A DNA stretch of 64,000 nt. Source: Puffinus mauretanicus. Its lineage: Eukaryota > Chordata > Aves > Procellariiformes > Procellariidae. Positions 1 through 10,665 of the stretch are shown one piece after another. The notes below the pieces were generated by a model. That model saw only the letters and a list, made by a program, of their open reading frames with translations. It searched no databases and was not told the DNA's origin. How positions within the stretch are numbered: the first letter of the stretch is position 1; every line of letters starts with the position of its first letter. A program made the translations under genes and the position numbers. Location: NCBI GenBank assembly GCA_023333565.1, contig JAJKFH010002068.1:372001-436000 (forward strand), given 5' to 3'.

Positions 1-957
1 TTATAACTTTTCTGTCTGCTTCTCCAGTTGGTGATTTGCTGCATAGTTATCATCCAGAGCTTGCTATCATGAAAATTTGCTTTGAAAATTACTGTTGTGT
101 TTCTTGCAATATTTATAGAGGTAGAATTGTTGACCTGGGCAAAGATTCCTCCACTAAAGCACCGTCAGTAATAACGGTACAGAAAAACCCAACAATTGTC
201 CCTGTATAGAGCACACTTATTTGGCAAATTATCAGAGTTTTCCATTGGACTGCTCTTGCTGTTTTGCTAGATTTTCTTAGGAAGACAATAGCTTAGTTAG
301 CTGTCCAGTTCCTTTACAAGTATTGGTTGAGTCCGGAACACCCAGAATTGAAATCTCATGTCTTATCAGGGATCAGATTAGATAGGAATAAGTGGGTACA
401 GGCTTTGCACGCACTGAGTATCTTGAAGGCAGCAAGCTGCACTGCTCCTGCCTTTCCCCCCACCCTTGTCCCTACGATGAATTGGTGCCTTTCAGGTCTG
501 GGCCCTTCGTTCAGCGAAATTGTTAGTTCTGCTGAGACAAACTGCAAAAAGCTGCTACTTTTAACTTCCACTAGGCAGACACAAGTGTGAAAATTTGGCT
601 TGCTGTAGTGCTATTCAGGGAAACATTGAAGGCAAATCCCCCCCAAAAGCAAAAACCAAAACGGAGTAGATAGAACAAGTGATAGCTGCAAGAGAGAGAG
701 ACATTGAACAATGAAGAGATCAGGCGTGTGGGGTTTTTGCATGAATGCTTCTTACCGCAGACAGTGATCTATTGCACCCTTGACTTGGAGCATCTCAGTT
801 TTATTGTTAATACTCGCACTGTTTTTTTTTCCTTGGAAAATTATTTTCCACAGAGAGAGGAAATTAATCTCTTAATTTCCTTGGAAGAACTGCCTTTCCT
901 TTAACAATAGTCTGGGCACATGATTTCTTAATCTTTATTAAACTTATTTAATTGCAG
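1..957 (+). other. TNFRSF18: TNFRSF18 intron (3' part)
   Basis: I see no convincing cysteine-rich-domain exon here. The stretch ends in a polypyrimidine-poor but usable acceptor (attgcag) just before the transmembrane exon. The extracellular exons of the receptor should lie to the left of the window. A strong acceptor at 21-27 opens a frame of about 60 codons, which I judged to be chance (see rejected items). Confidence 0.6.
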
Positions 958-1098
958 TTCCTATTACAAATGACTCTCTATATACCACCGTCCTGGCCAT
1001 CCTTACGGCAGTGGCTGTATTTGTTCTCATCTTGCTGACCTTTTTCTTGCATTTGTGCATATGGTCACTGAAGAAAGAAAAATACCACGCAGCTGACG
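958..1098 (+). CDS. TNFRSF18: TNFRSF18 (GITR) transmembrane exon
   Basis: This is the penultimate coding exon of a TNF-receptor-superfamily member, bounded by attgcag and gtaagt. It holds 2 bases, 46 codons and 1 base. It encodes a short stalk (PITNDSLYTT), one hydrophobic transmembrane helix (VLAILTAVAVFVLILLTFFL) and the juxtamembrane stretch HLCIWSLKKEK. Human GITR has LHIWQL at the same place. GITR is a costimulatory receptor of T cells, binds GITRL (TNFSF18) and signals through TRAFs. The identification rests mainly on the tail exon that follows in phase and on the neighbouring TTLL10, which is next to TNFRSF18 in human. TNFRSF4 and TNFRSF9 were considered, but the tail fits GITR better. 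The gene is partial because the ectodomain exons are outside the window. Confidence 0.85.
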
Positions 1099-1371
1099 GT
1101 AAGTGCACCTTTGTGGACTTCTATGTAGCTTTTCAGTGGCGAACAATGTGTCCGTTGATCCAGAGTCAGAATGGAATACATTAAGTTGAATAAATAGAGT
1201 AAATACGGATTTACTCTGTGATTTTGGGCGGGTTACTTGGTGAAGCAGCACATCACCTGTATCTTTGACTTTCCCTCAGAGAGAGGCTGTGTTGGTACAG
1301 GTAATGGGCAGCTAACTGACATGTATGAAGACCTCTTGTATGTGTAGTGCTTTTGCTTATTCTCACTGCAG

Positions 1372-1523
1372 ATCTGGAACATAACTTCCCTAGGCTGCCG
1401 GTGGCTTCACAACCGTCACACCATAGAGAAGAGACTTACAGCTGCCAGTTTCCAGAAGAAGAACATGGAGGCAAAATACTAGAAGAAAAGCCTTGCTCTT
1501 TCCACCCTCAGAGTCTACAATGA
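1372..1523 (+). CDS. TNFRSF18: TNFRSF18 (GITR) cytoplasmic tail, terminal exon
   Basis: The acceptor ctcactgcag is followed by 2 bases and 50 codons ending in TGA at 1521-1523. The split codon G|AT joins in phase to the transmembrane exon. The tail contains YSCQFPEEEHGGKILEEKP, which closely resembles the conserved acidic motif of mammalian GITR (SCQFPEEE followed by a further EEK). In mammals this acidic segment recruits TRAF proteins, so signalling through TRAFs is inferred here. The tail is about 60 residues with no death domain, as expected for GITR. The gene is convergent with the minus-strand genes to its right, as in human. Confidence 0.9.
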
Positions 1524-3609
1524 AAGCAGATAAATTGCAATGTGCTGTGAGAACGGGGAGCTGAGCTCAGCTTTTCAAAAAAAAGAAGGGAGGGGCTAGG
1601 TGCGTAAAGCATCATTATATACATAGCAATAAGGAACAGGCTTTGGGGGAGTTTCACTTTGTTTCTTCTGAACAAACCTAGCATTTAGAAACAGAAAAAC
1701 TGGTAAATCAGGCTGACATTCGGTTCAGCTGCATCACATTATTGCAAGTATCCTGGGTTGTTGGTTTTTTTTTTTTTTCATTGATGCTCTCTTCAACTTT
1801 GTTTGGAACCAAACATCATTTGCCTTTGCGTCTTCTGCACGTGTCTCCGTGGTGCTCCCACAGGTTGATACGCATGTAGAAGGCCGGCGTCCCGCTATCA
1901 ATCCCTTGAGTGCTACAAGAAATACAGTAGCACCTGCAGGGCACCCTCACAGCTTTCACGGGCTATCTGTATTTCCAAAACGTGTCCTGATGCTCATATT
2001 AAGGGAATAAGGCCTTGTGCCTAGCAACCGTATCTACTGCTCTTCTCTAAGCAGACAGTGCTTTTCACTCCTGCCAAATTGCCCTCTTTTTTAGGCAGCA
2101 AAGGGCCGTTCCTCTTCATCCATTCCGTACTCTCCTCTCCAATCCCAGCAGAAGGCGTTGGTTAGGCCGGTCTCAGTGCACAGAGGTGCCGGTGTGAGAC
2201 TGCCATCATCTGTGCTTGCAGAGATTTCTCTGTGCAAGTTCTGTGATCCCCTCATCCCCTCCAGGGAAACTTGGGGAAGGAGGGAGTAACATTTATCCTC
2301 CTCCTCTTCTATAACTCGGCAATCCTTGGTACCTGGAATACTGAAGGGAGACTTCTGAGAGGCTCAAACGAGGATCACGCTGTCTAGAGAAAGACATTCG
2401 GTTTAATGCTCTCTTCTCACCTAGTTTATAGAGTAGGAAAAGACAGCGGAAAACAGAGAAAAGCCCAACATTTGTTCTTCATGCCTTTTTTCCCCACCCC
2501 AGAACAAAAAGAACCAGAGCGTCTGCGGGTGTATACCAGCATAGCTCCAGTGACTTGATCATCAGCTGAAAGATGTTCTCCTTACTGAAAATTGTACCAT
2601 GGAGGATATTTTCTTAATGTTAGATTAGTGCTTCCTCCAGTTTCATAGAGCTCTGACATGGCTAGAATTAATTGTTTTGCCTGAATTTAAAGGGACAGGG
2701 TTTCAGCTGGAGTTGGTTGCTTTTTGTGAATTGACACTGATTTCAAATAAGAATCTAGCCTGTGGCTTCAACTAGTTAAAACTCGCTTTTTTTAATATAA
2801 TTATTTTTGTGTTATGTGACTGCAATAATAGATTCAAAGCTCTGGATGCCTCCTGGTTTGGCCTTCTGGTGAAAGCTGCTTGGAGTAGACTCTTTTATGA
2901 CCAAATCAGCTCTGGGCAAAAATGAGTTTTGACTCAGCCTTCACATGAAAGGTTATAAATCTCTCACAGTACAGCCATTACATCAGCTTCCTCATGATTT
3001 CTTACAGATAACGTAAACAGTACAGGGCTTCTAAATTAAATCCTAACAGAATAATGAAATTTCTGTTAATCACCTTAACTAAATACTCAGAGGGGATTAT
3101 TCCAAGTTGGAATGACATGCTGGTTTAAGTAGAGCTCTGTGAAATTACAATAGCTGCAGAGCCGAAGTTATTGCCTTCACAGATGTGTGTTGCAAAAACA
3201 CTTGAACAGAGAATCCTAAGAAGTGGGACAGGTTATTGCCTTGGTAAGCCAGTCACATAGCCTCTGTGCTCCAAGGCAGGCTTGGTGAGACTGGATAACC
3301 ATCTACTTGTTAGGCTTTCATTGGGGTGACTCCATGTCCTCCCTAGGCAATCCAGTCCAGTGACTGATTTCAAATCAGAGAAGAAAAGAGATTTTTTTAG
3401 TTAAAATTTATATCGTCCGTTATGATTATGAGGAAGAATTGACTCTTCAGCATCTTTTTAAGCATTCACAAACTATCATCTCTCCTTGATTTCTCTAGGC
3501 TCTTATCCTACTGCACAGGCTGTGGTTTCTAGACCTCAGCCTCTCTCTCTAAGCTCTTTCCAGTTGGTCTTTCTTGAAGCCTTCTCTGGAGGAGGTCTTG
3601 GCAAGCTTG

Positions 3610-3615
3610 AATAAA
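3610..3615 (+). terminator. candidate poly(A) signal of TNFRSF18 (proximal)
   Basis: An AATAAA lies 2.1 kb after the TNFRSF18 stop codon. It would give a 3' UTR of about 2.1 kb. Which signal is used cannot be told from sequence. Confidence 0.35.
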
Positions 3616-4379
3616 GCTGAAGGATTCATTTTATGATTTGTGGACATGGTTTTATTGCTGAACATTTCTTCAGTGATTATGTCAAGAGGAGGAGTTATCC
3701 TGTCTTTTTTACTTTTTTCTTTTTTTTTTTTTGTGCATTATAGAATCTTGTAACTGGGTGAAATAATTGTAAGAGAAAATGAAGTGCAAAGGGTTTTCCC
3801 TTCGCTATAATGTATTCCTCCATAGTCCTAGTTTTAATCTTCTAACTTCTCTGTTATTGTGTTTACTGCAACTGACATCCATATACCTTAGCTTCCCCTT
3901 CATGTAGAATGAGAGCAGTGGTACTTCTCAACCCTAAAAGGATGTTGTGAGACATAATTAGTACTTTCAATGTATTTTTGCCTTCTTTGATTCTCTTACT
4001 GCTGATCCTCGTGTTGCTGAGAATTTTTCCCGTAGGTATCCCTATGTGCAATTCACTTAAAAAGAGAGAGTTTTCCTCCATTGCTCTGGGAGATGTGCAG
4101 ATTCTTAATTGGAGGTGATCTGGAGATTCAGCCAAGGAAAGGTGAAAGCATTGCATTGGATTAAATAAGATAACTTTTTGAAAGTGTAAGACTGTCTCTG
4201 CCTTGCAAGCGGTTTTGATGTGGGATTTAATATACTCAGAAGTCTAAACACCAGTTAGTAAAGACATTTCTTACAGATCCTTCTATGTTGGCCATGTTTA
4301 TTCTCAGCTCTGTATTGACCCTTCTTTTTTTTTTAATGTTTTCAACAAGATTGCTGATTGTGACCTTTTGTAAAGGTAA

Positions 4380-4385
4380 AATAAA
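4380..4385 (+). terminator. candidate poly(A) signal of TNFRSF18 (distal)
   Basis: An AATAAA (aaaataaacttg) is followed within about 30 bases by a GT-containing stretch (gtgcctatgtgat). It is an alternative end for the TNFRSF18 transcript. Confidence 0.35.
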
Positions 4386-7300
4386 CTTGAAAATTGAATG
4401 AAGTGCCTATGTGATATAATTAAGCAAATTGGAAAGGAAGGATTTTATTCTTTAGCTTGTCCCAGTGTTCTTGAGCACACTTAGTTTTACTTTCCCAATT
4501 CACTTCCCCTCTCTTACAGAACTCTGGCTATTTCAGCAACGTACCCCCAACCAAACTCTTCTGTCATTGCATTTTAGATCGGTGCACTTGCACTTTTTTC
4601 CCTTTTTAAGCAAGTGGTTTAACGTTTCCTGGCTGCTGGCTAAACCAGCCTTTCAGCTACCCACTACCAAAACAGGAGGAAACTGTGGCTGACAATTTTT
4701 TCCGTTCCTGACAATAGCAGAGAAGCAGCAACGTTTTGGGCAAAAAAAATTCAACAGAGCTTACTATTTGAGGAATGAAAGATTTGAGTGTCTAGTGGAA
4801 GTCTGTGCCTCTGGCAACACGCAGCAGATCTTGGTGAGTTGTACAAGACTTTCTGGGCTGTGGGTGTTGAATAGCCGACACTGCTGCCAGTTCATATTGA
4901 AACACGATGAGCAGAGCCATATTATTCATTGGAAATTTGCACTGTGGCCTTTTGGGTTTCTATATGCCTACCTTGAAGAACAGTTCCACTTCCTGCTTAC
5001 CTAACCACCTGACTGTATGGCTGCTTATTGATGGGAAAAGCAACCAATTTCCTGACTTCTTAAAGCTCCAATTCAAAGGGAAAAACCCAAAGTGTGAATC
5101 ATTTAAGCCCTGGAGAATTTCAGTAAAAGAGCTGTTCTTTGTCTCAAAGCAAATGAAAGCTATTGGCTCAGAACAGTGAGCTTGTAAGAAAACACTATAT
5201 TTAAATTTCCATTCAGACAGAACAATAGCTTTATTTTATCGGTGTGCCATTACTGTAATATTTGAATCAGATCATGGCTGAATTTTCAGCTCAAATCCTG
5301 GAGTTCATGGGGTTTTTCAAGTTCTGATTTGAACTTCAGCTTGATTTCTGTATATGGACTGTAGGTTAAAAAAGGCTTCTTCCTCACATCATTTACGTGC
5401 AATTAAATATCTGTAACAATATTTTTTTTTTGCTTGAATCTCTTTTCAAAAGAGAAAATAAAATGTCGCTGAAAAATATCCCAAAGTTTCTAGAGGCTAA
5501 GTGATCATGCAAATTTAGAAATACAATGTTTCATTAATGTTATTGTCATGAGTAAATAGTTAAAATATGATATATGGTGATATCTAAAAAACCAAAACAA
5601 AGTTCCTTGACAGTGCTAACAAAAAGGCAAATATGCAGGCTCCAAAACGACAACATCAAACTGTGGCTTAACTGAGGACATAAGAAGTTTTACACTATAT
5701 GTAGGTCAAGCTTAAAAGGTATACTTCATGTTTGTGGAAAAAATGCAATTTTTTTGTGGGACAGTTGGTAGCACTTAGTCCTTGTTTTATTAGGAGTTGT
5801 CCAGCACTTATCTTAAGCTTGTCTTGGAGTTGTCCTATGAGCTGAGGAATCTAATTGTCAAAAAAGCTCTTGAGCTGCCAGCGATGAGGAAAGACTTGTT
5901 GCCGTTTAGTGGGAGTCCTCCTTAGATACGTATTTTGTCACACCAGTCTGGGAGCAATCTTAATGCTGTCCCTGACTTCACACACTTGAATCCATGCCAG
6001 AGGGAAGGACGTGGGTCACTCCGTCACAGCCGTGGCTGGGCATCGGAGCCGGGGATGGGAGCTGGGTTTGTGCCGCCGAGGACGGAGGTCTCGCTGCTCC
6101 ACGGGCTCTGTCCCTGCCCCGTGGCGGTGTGGGCTCTCTGCCCGTGGGGAAATGCTGATCGGCCTCGGCTCGGGGCTAGCTGGTGCCGTGGAGCTCTGGC
6201 CCTGTCCGTCTTTGGCTGTAAGAGGAGCAACGCTCGGGTGGTGCCTTGGGGTTGGATTTGGTCGTGGTGTCTGTCTGTCTGTCCGTGAGGCTGCCTGCTC
6301 CCGGACCCCGCGGGCTCTGCGTACGACGGTGATGGCATTTCACGGGGTTTGCCCGGCTGTTAACCCAGCGCTGTTGCCTTTGTTGAGGAAATGGTAGATA
6401 AAAAGAGCGTTGCACACAGATGTGTCCTGCTGCAGCCTACCTGGGAGTGAGGACTCTGAAAAGCGGATAGCACTTAACTAAGAAATTTCCGGAACAATTC
6501 TGGTTTATACAAGAGAGGTGGAAGAGGTCTCCTATGTGCTGAAAAGTGTACCTTTTCGTTCTGCTTTCCATTCTACTTGAGACAGCCTCACAAGCTGCCA
6601 GAGGGTGTTGAGTGTCTCAGACCTGGTCAGCGAAATCTTTCACCATCTTAAGAGCCAGCTCTTTTAGCACATGTGCTTTAATAATACTTAGAAAGGAACA
6701 CCACTGACAAATTTCAAGAAGCTGCTAATACAACATGTTTTGTGATTTCTTAGAAGCTGGCGCCCCTTGGCTGGCCCGAGCTGCCTTGCCTGCCCCCGAA
6801 GCGGGGGGCAGTGGCTGGCACAGTGAGAATCGAAACTGGCCTTCAGGAGGGAAACCTCCGATTGCTCCCAGTTCTGGGGTCTTGCAGTGACCTAGCTCTG
6901 AAGTTAGAACCAAATTTACCAGCTTTTCACTGAGTCACGTATATTATCTTCCTGGTGCCAGATCCAGTGTTACCATTTAGCGTTTTGTGCTTCTAACTTG
7001 GATCTGTATTCTCAAATTTTGACTTCTAAAATGAAAAAGGTGTGACGGCAAAATTTTGGGGCAGGGAAATGGCACCTAGCAGAGAAGAGGAGTTATCTTT
7101 CTATTTTTGTTTTCATGCACATTCTCCAAAAGTTTAATAAAAAAAATTATTCTGGATCTACAGTTCTTCAGGATTTTCTCTATGTGTAAATGTTTAAGAA
7201 ACTTCACACTGTTAAGACAAAGTTTTAAACTTTGTTTAAAACAATGTTTGATGCTTAGAAGTGGCTTGACGTTCAGAACCAGATGAAGACCTTCCCTCAC

Positions 7301-8694
7301 AGTTTTAGGAAATGCAGGGTAGCAGTTAGGAGAATAAGGTATCACCCTTTCATATAGTCATTCACTTAGATAAATAATGATCACGGGTGTTTGGGGCCCC
7401 AGTGAGCTCTGGGGATTTCTTCATCTTTTAGCTGCAAAAAAGCGTGAAACAGGGTAAGAGAAATGCTTGACGTATAGAAACAGCTTTTCTCGTACTAGAG
7501 GTTTTGCTCAAACAGAAGGCCACTAAGGATATGTGCAGACAGTGTCACGTCTGCTCGTGTTTCCTGCAAATTATTAGTGTTTTGAAACTGAAGGAGGTAA
7601 AACAGTATTTTCATGGGACTTCCTGTCCTTAATTCTTTCTGTCTCCTTTCCCAAGGAAAGGGAAATTAAGCAATTGTGTGATTACACACCTGTTTTTCCA
7701 AATAACTTTTCAACTTACTGCCTAGTTTCAGCCCAACCCGGCAGAGGTGTTCAGTTCTTAAAAGCCTCAGGAAAAGAGACTGATAATTTACGGTGCTTGT
7801 GGGCATACCTTTGTTAGGTATTTTTTTTCTTCTAAAATTGTTCAAATTTTTTTTTTCAGTATACGAAGCTGTCTCTTTTCTTGATTTACATGTGGCCAGT
7901 GTAGGCTGCATAAAGGAAAAATTGGGATAGATGAGGGACCCTGGGACCACACAAAGCTTGTTCAGGTGACTTTGCAGCTATACCACAGACACAGCCTGGA
8001 TGATAAACCTGCAGGTAACTGAGAACTGTTTGAAATCAAATGCTTGGTTGTTATGGTTTGTAGCAATGCTTCCTTTTCAGTGCTGCATATATGTAGAGTG
8101 GGGAAAAAATTAAGGCATTCAAAATCCAAATGAAATATTTTGAAATCGTCAAAATGAATAGATTTGATTCAACCTGGAGGTTTTTGGGTTGTTCTTGGAG
8201 GGTAGAAGACAGCAATGAGTATTTGGGGAAACAATTTTTGGTTTGTGAAAATTTCTAGCATTAACATTTCTTCTTGATTTGGGCAGGGAAGAAAAGGCAT
8301 AGAAAAGGGGCTGTTCACCATCAGGAATTGCACTATGCCTGCCATTTCAAAGGAAGGCAATGGCTGTCCAACAGTTATCTGAATGCTGCTTTCTACACGT
8401 GGTTTAGGCTCAGGTAAATGGGTTTTATTTGTAGTATTTACACAGTATTTTACAATGTTTCTTTTTCTGATAAGAATCAGGCAATAAATATAGTAAGAAA
8501 ACTGAAAAAGATTCCTCCTTGAGGCATATGCACAGGTGAGGTCAGAATCGCAGGATCCCACGTCGGTTGCAACGGCCCATTCAAAACAGCAGCCAGCGGA
8601 GAACAGTTCATGTGCAGACCCTTACTCAGCTCTCATCTGAAAGAAGCTTGGCTTCCAATTTCCAGTCTATTCTTACTCATTCTTGCAGCTTCTT

Positions 8695-9275
8695 TGTCCC
8701 GGTTCCGGCTGGGACGGAGTTAACTGTCTTCCCAGTACTGGGGGGTGTGCTGGCCTTTGGGTTCGGTGTGAGAGGAGCGCTGATCGCCCGTTGATGGCCC
8801 GCTGATGGCCCGCTGGTGGCCCGCTGATGGCCCGCTAGTGGCCCATTAATTCTTTGGCTGTTGCTGGGCGGTGCCTGCACTGGGCCGACTTTTGTTTTCC
8901 CTTTCCGGCCTCCCATGCCCTGCCACGTGCAGGGGGGAGCACAGCCGGGGCGGTTGACCCAGCTGGCCAATGGGGTGGTCTATACCGTGTGACGTCATGC
9001 ACAGTATAAAAACCGGGGTGTGTGGGCCTCGCGCCCGCTCGTGACACGCGGTCGGCGGTAGGTGAGCAGTTGCATTGTGCATGGCCTGCTTTGTGTAGTC
9101 TGTTGTTGTTCTCACTGTTATTATTACTGTTCTACCTCGTTTTATTTCCATTATTAAACTGTTCTTATCTCAACCCGGGAGCTTTCCTACTTGTGCCCTC
9201 CCGGTTCTCTCCCCCACGGCCAGTGAGGGAGCGGCTGCGTGGGGTTTATTTGCTGGCTGGGGTTAAACCACGACA
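8695..9275 (+). mobile_element. solo LTR of an avian ERVL-type endogenous retrovirus
   Basis: The element begins TGTCCCGG and ends in ACGACA, so it has TG...CA ends. Its architecture is that of a full LTR: a TATA box (TATAAAA, 9005-9011) after a gtgacgtcatgc segment that includes a CRE-like TGACGTCA, a poly(A) signal (ATTAAA, 9153-9158), and the ending 'gctggctggggttaaacc' typical of bird ERVL LTRs. The flanking 5-mers ttctt (8690-8694) and atctt (9276-9280) look like a target-site duplication with one change. No internal viral genes flank it, so it is a solo LTR left by recombination. It is not a coding unit; open frames across it are incidental. Confidence 0.85.
8789..8843 (+). repeat. short tandem repeat inside the LTR
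   Basis: About five copies of an 11-base unit close to gatggcccgct lie in the U3 part of the LTR. Variation between copies (ttgatg, ctggtg, ctagtg) shows the array has drifted. Confidence 0.8.
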
Positions 9276-10442
9276 ATCTTCAATTTCTGTTGGGATTGTA
9301 TTCAGCATACCTCCTTCTTGTCATTGCGTGCTGATGTCCTGCTGATGTTGCCGGGACTTCTTAGGGATGATTGGTGGTGGCTGGAGAGTCAGAGGATCAA
9401 GGATTTTCTCTGGCTGGAAGATATTTTCAGCACGTGAATATCCTAACTCTGCCAAGAATTTACACATTAGATAAACGTAGCCATGCTCAGCAACAGAATA
9501 GCCATATTGCTTAATAAATATTCAGAGCCCAACGCCTCTTCTGCTTTTAAAACATCCACTCCTGATTCACCTTTCTCTCCTCTGAGCCCAGATAGGGTTG
9601 TCCACTGTGTAGGGTGTGCTATATGTGCTAGCCAACAAAAAATGATTGACTCTGAAAACTAGAGCCTAGATAAGGTCCTGTTTTGAAGGACCTACTTGGA
9701 ACTAACTCCTGTTTAGGTGGGTATAACTTCCAGGGAACTAGGTCATAAGCTGGCAGTGCAATCATGGGTGTTTTAGGAGGTAGTATGACATAATGTGAGT
9801 CTCTAGCTTCATGAAATAGAGTCTCCTCCCCTCAGTAGTTCTGCTTATTTCAGCATGTAATTTCCATTGAATCAGTGCAAGTTGAGTGCTTAGGTATCAG
9901 TCTTTCACTCCTAGAGTAGGTAGGTGTTTGCCTAAGAGGACTCAAATTCAACCCCTGCTGATGGAGTGTTTTTCTTTTTTTAAATACCCGCTGGTATTTT
10001 ACTGGCCAAATGGATGAGTCTTACCAGGAAAAAGCTAGGCTTGAAGACAACTCCCTACTCAGGTGAGTCTTTTGTGGAAAAGGAGAAGAAAAGTTGGGAG
10101 GATGATATATCTTAAATGAATCTATGCTGGGAAAATCCTAGGCTTGAAAAGAGATATTGCTGCGGTAAAGTTCTCTGACAAATACCTTCTGTAGGTAGAA
10201 GAGGCATTTTTCATAATCTTCTGCTGTGGAACAAGTGATAAGGATTGGTTCTGTCAGGCTTCCTGCAAGACATTAGCAGGGAACAGTTTGGTGATGGAAA
10301 AGTGTGCAAAGTTTGCCATGACACACAGTTTATTAGCCTATAACAAGGAAAGTCACAGGGACTATCCCTTGTGGGAAGACGACTTCACAAGATAACCATC
10401 CTCCAGGCAAGCCTGAGCACTAGTGTTGCTCAATTTCTCATT

Positions 10443-10665
10443 AGAATCACAGAATGGTTGAGTTGGAAGGGACCTCTGGAGGTCACCTGGTCCCACCCTC
10501 CTGCTCAAGCAGGGCCACCAGAACCGGTTGCCCAGGGCCATGTCCAGACAGCTTTTGAGTATCTCTAAGGTTGGAGACTCCCCAACCTCTTTGAGCAACA
10601 GTGCTCAGTCACCCTTACAGTAAAAAAGTGTTTCCTTATGTTCAGACAGAACCTCCTGTGTTTCA
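10443..10665 (-). mobile_element. CR1 LINE fragment, 3' end
   Basis: The stretch begins agaatcacagaatggttgag and continues with the characteristic CR1 text (ggaagggacctctggaggtc; ctgctcaagcagggccacc). The reversed terminal repeat at the low-coordinate end shows that the element is on the minus strand. It is 5'-truncated, as most CR1 copies are. Confidence 0.92.

Larger units (their letters stand above)
1524..8694. other. TNFRSF18 3' UTR and intergenic DNA
   Basis: No further coding exon could be supported. The first 2-3 kb are probably 3' UTR. At 6011-6400 the base composition becomes clearly more GC- and CpG-rich than the flanks, with long overlapping open frames on both strands. That pattern is a composition effect or a CpG-rich element rather than a gene. 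The rest is ordinary AT-rich non-coding sequence. Confidence 0.5.

Noticed and set aside
28..207. Frame of about 60 codons after a strong acceptor, with several cysteines, possibly a TNFRSF18 ectodomain exon
   Set aside because: The cysteine spacing does not fit a GITR cysteine-rich domain and the composition is AT-rich intron-like. A donor tagag|gtagaa would join in phase but is weak.
6011..6397. Overlapping frames of 104-128 codons in a GC-rich block, possible gene or CpG-island promoter
   Set aside because: No splice-site or Kozak support and no recognisable protein; kept only as a composition note.
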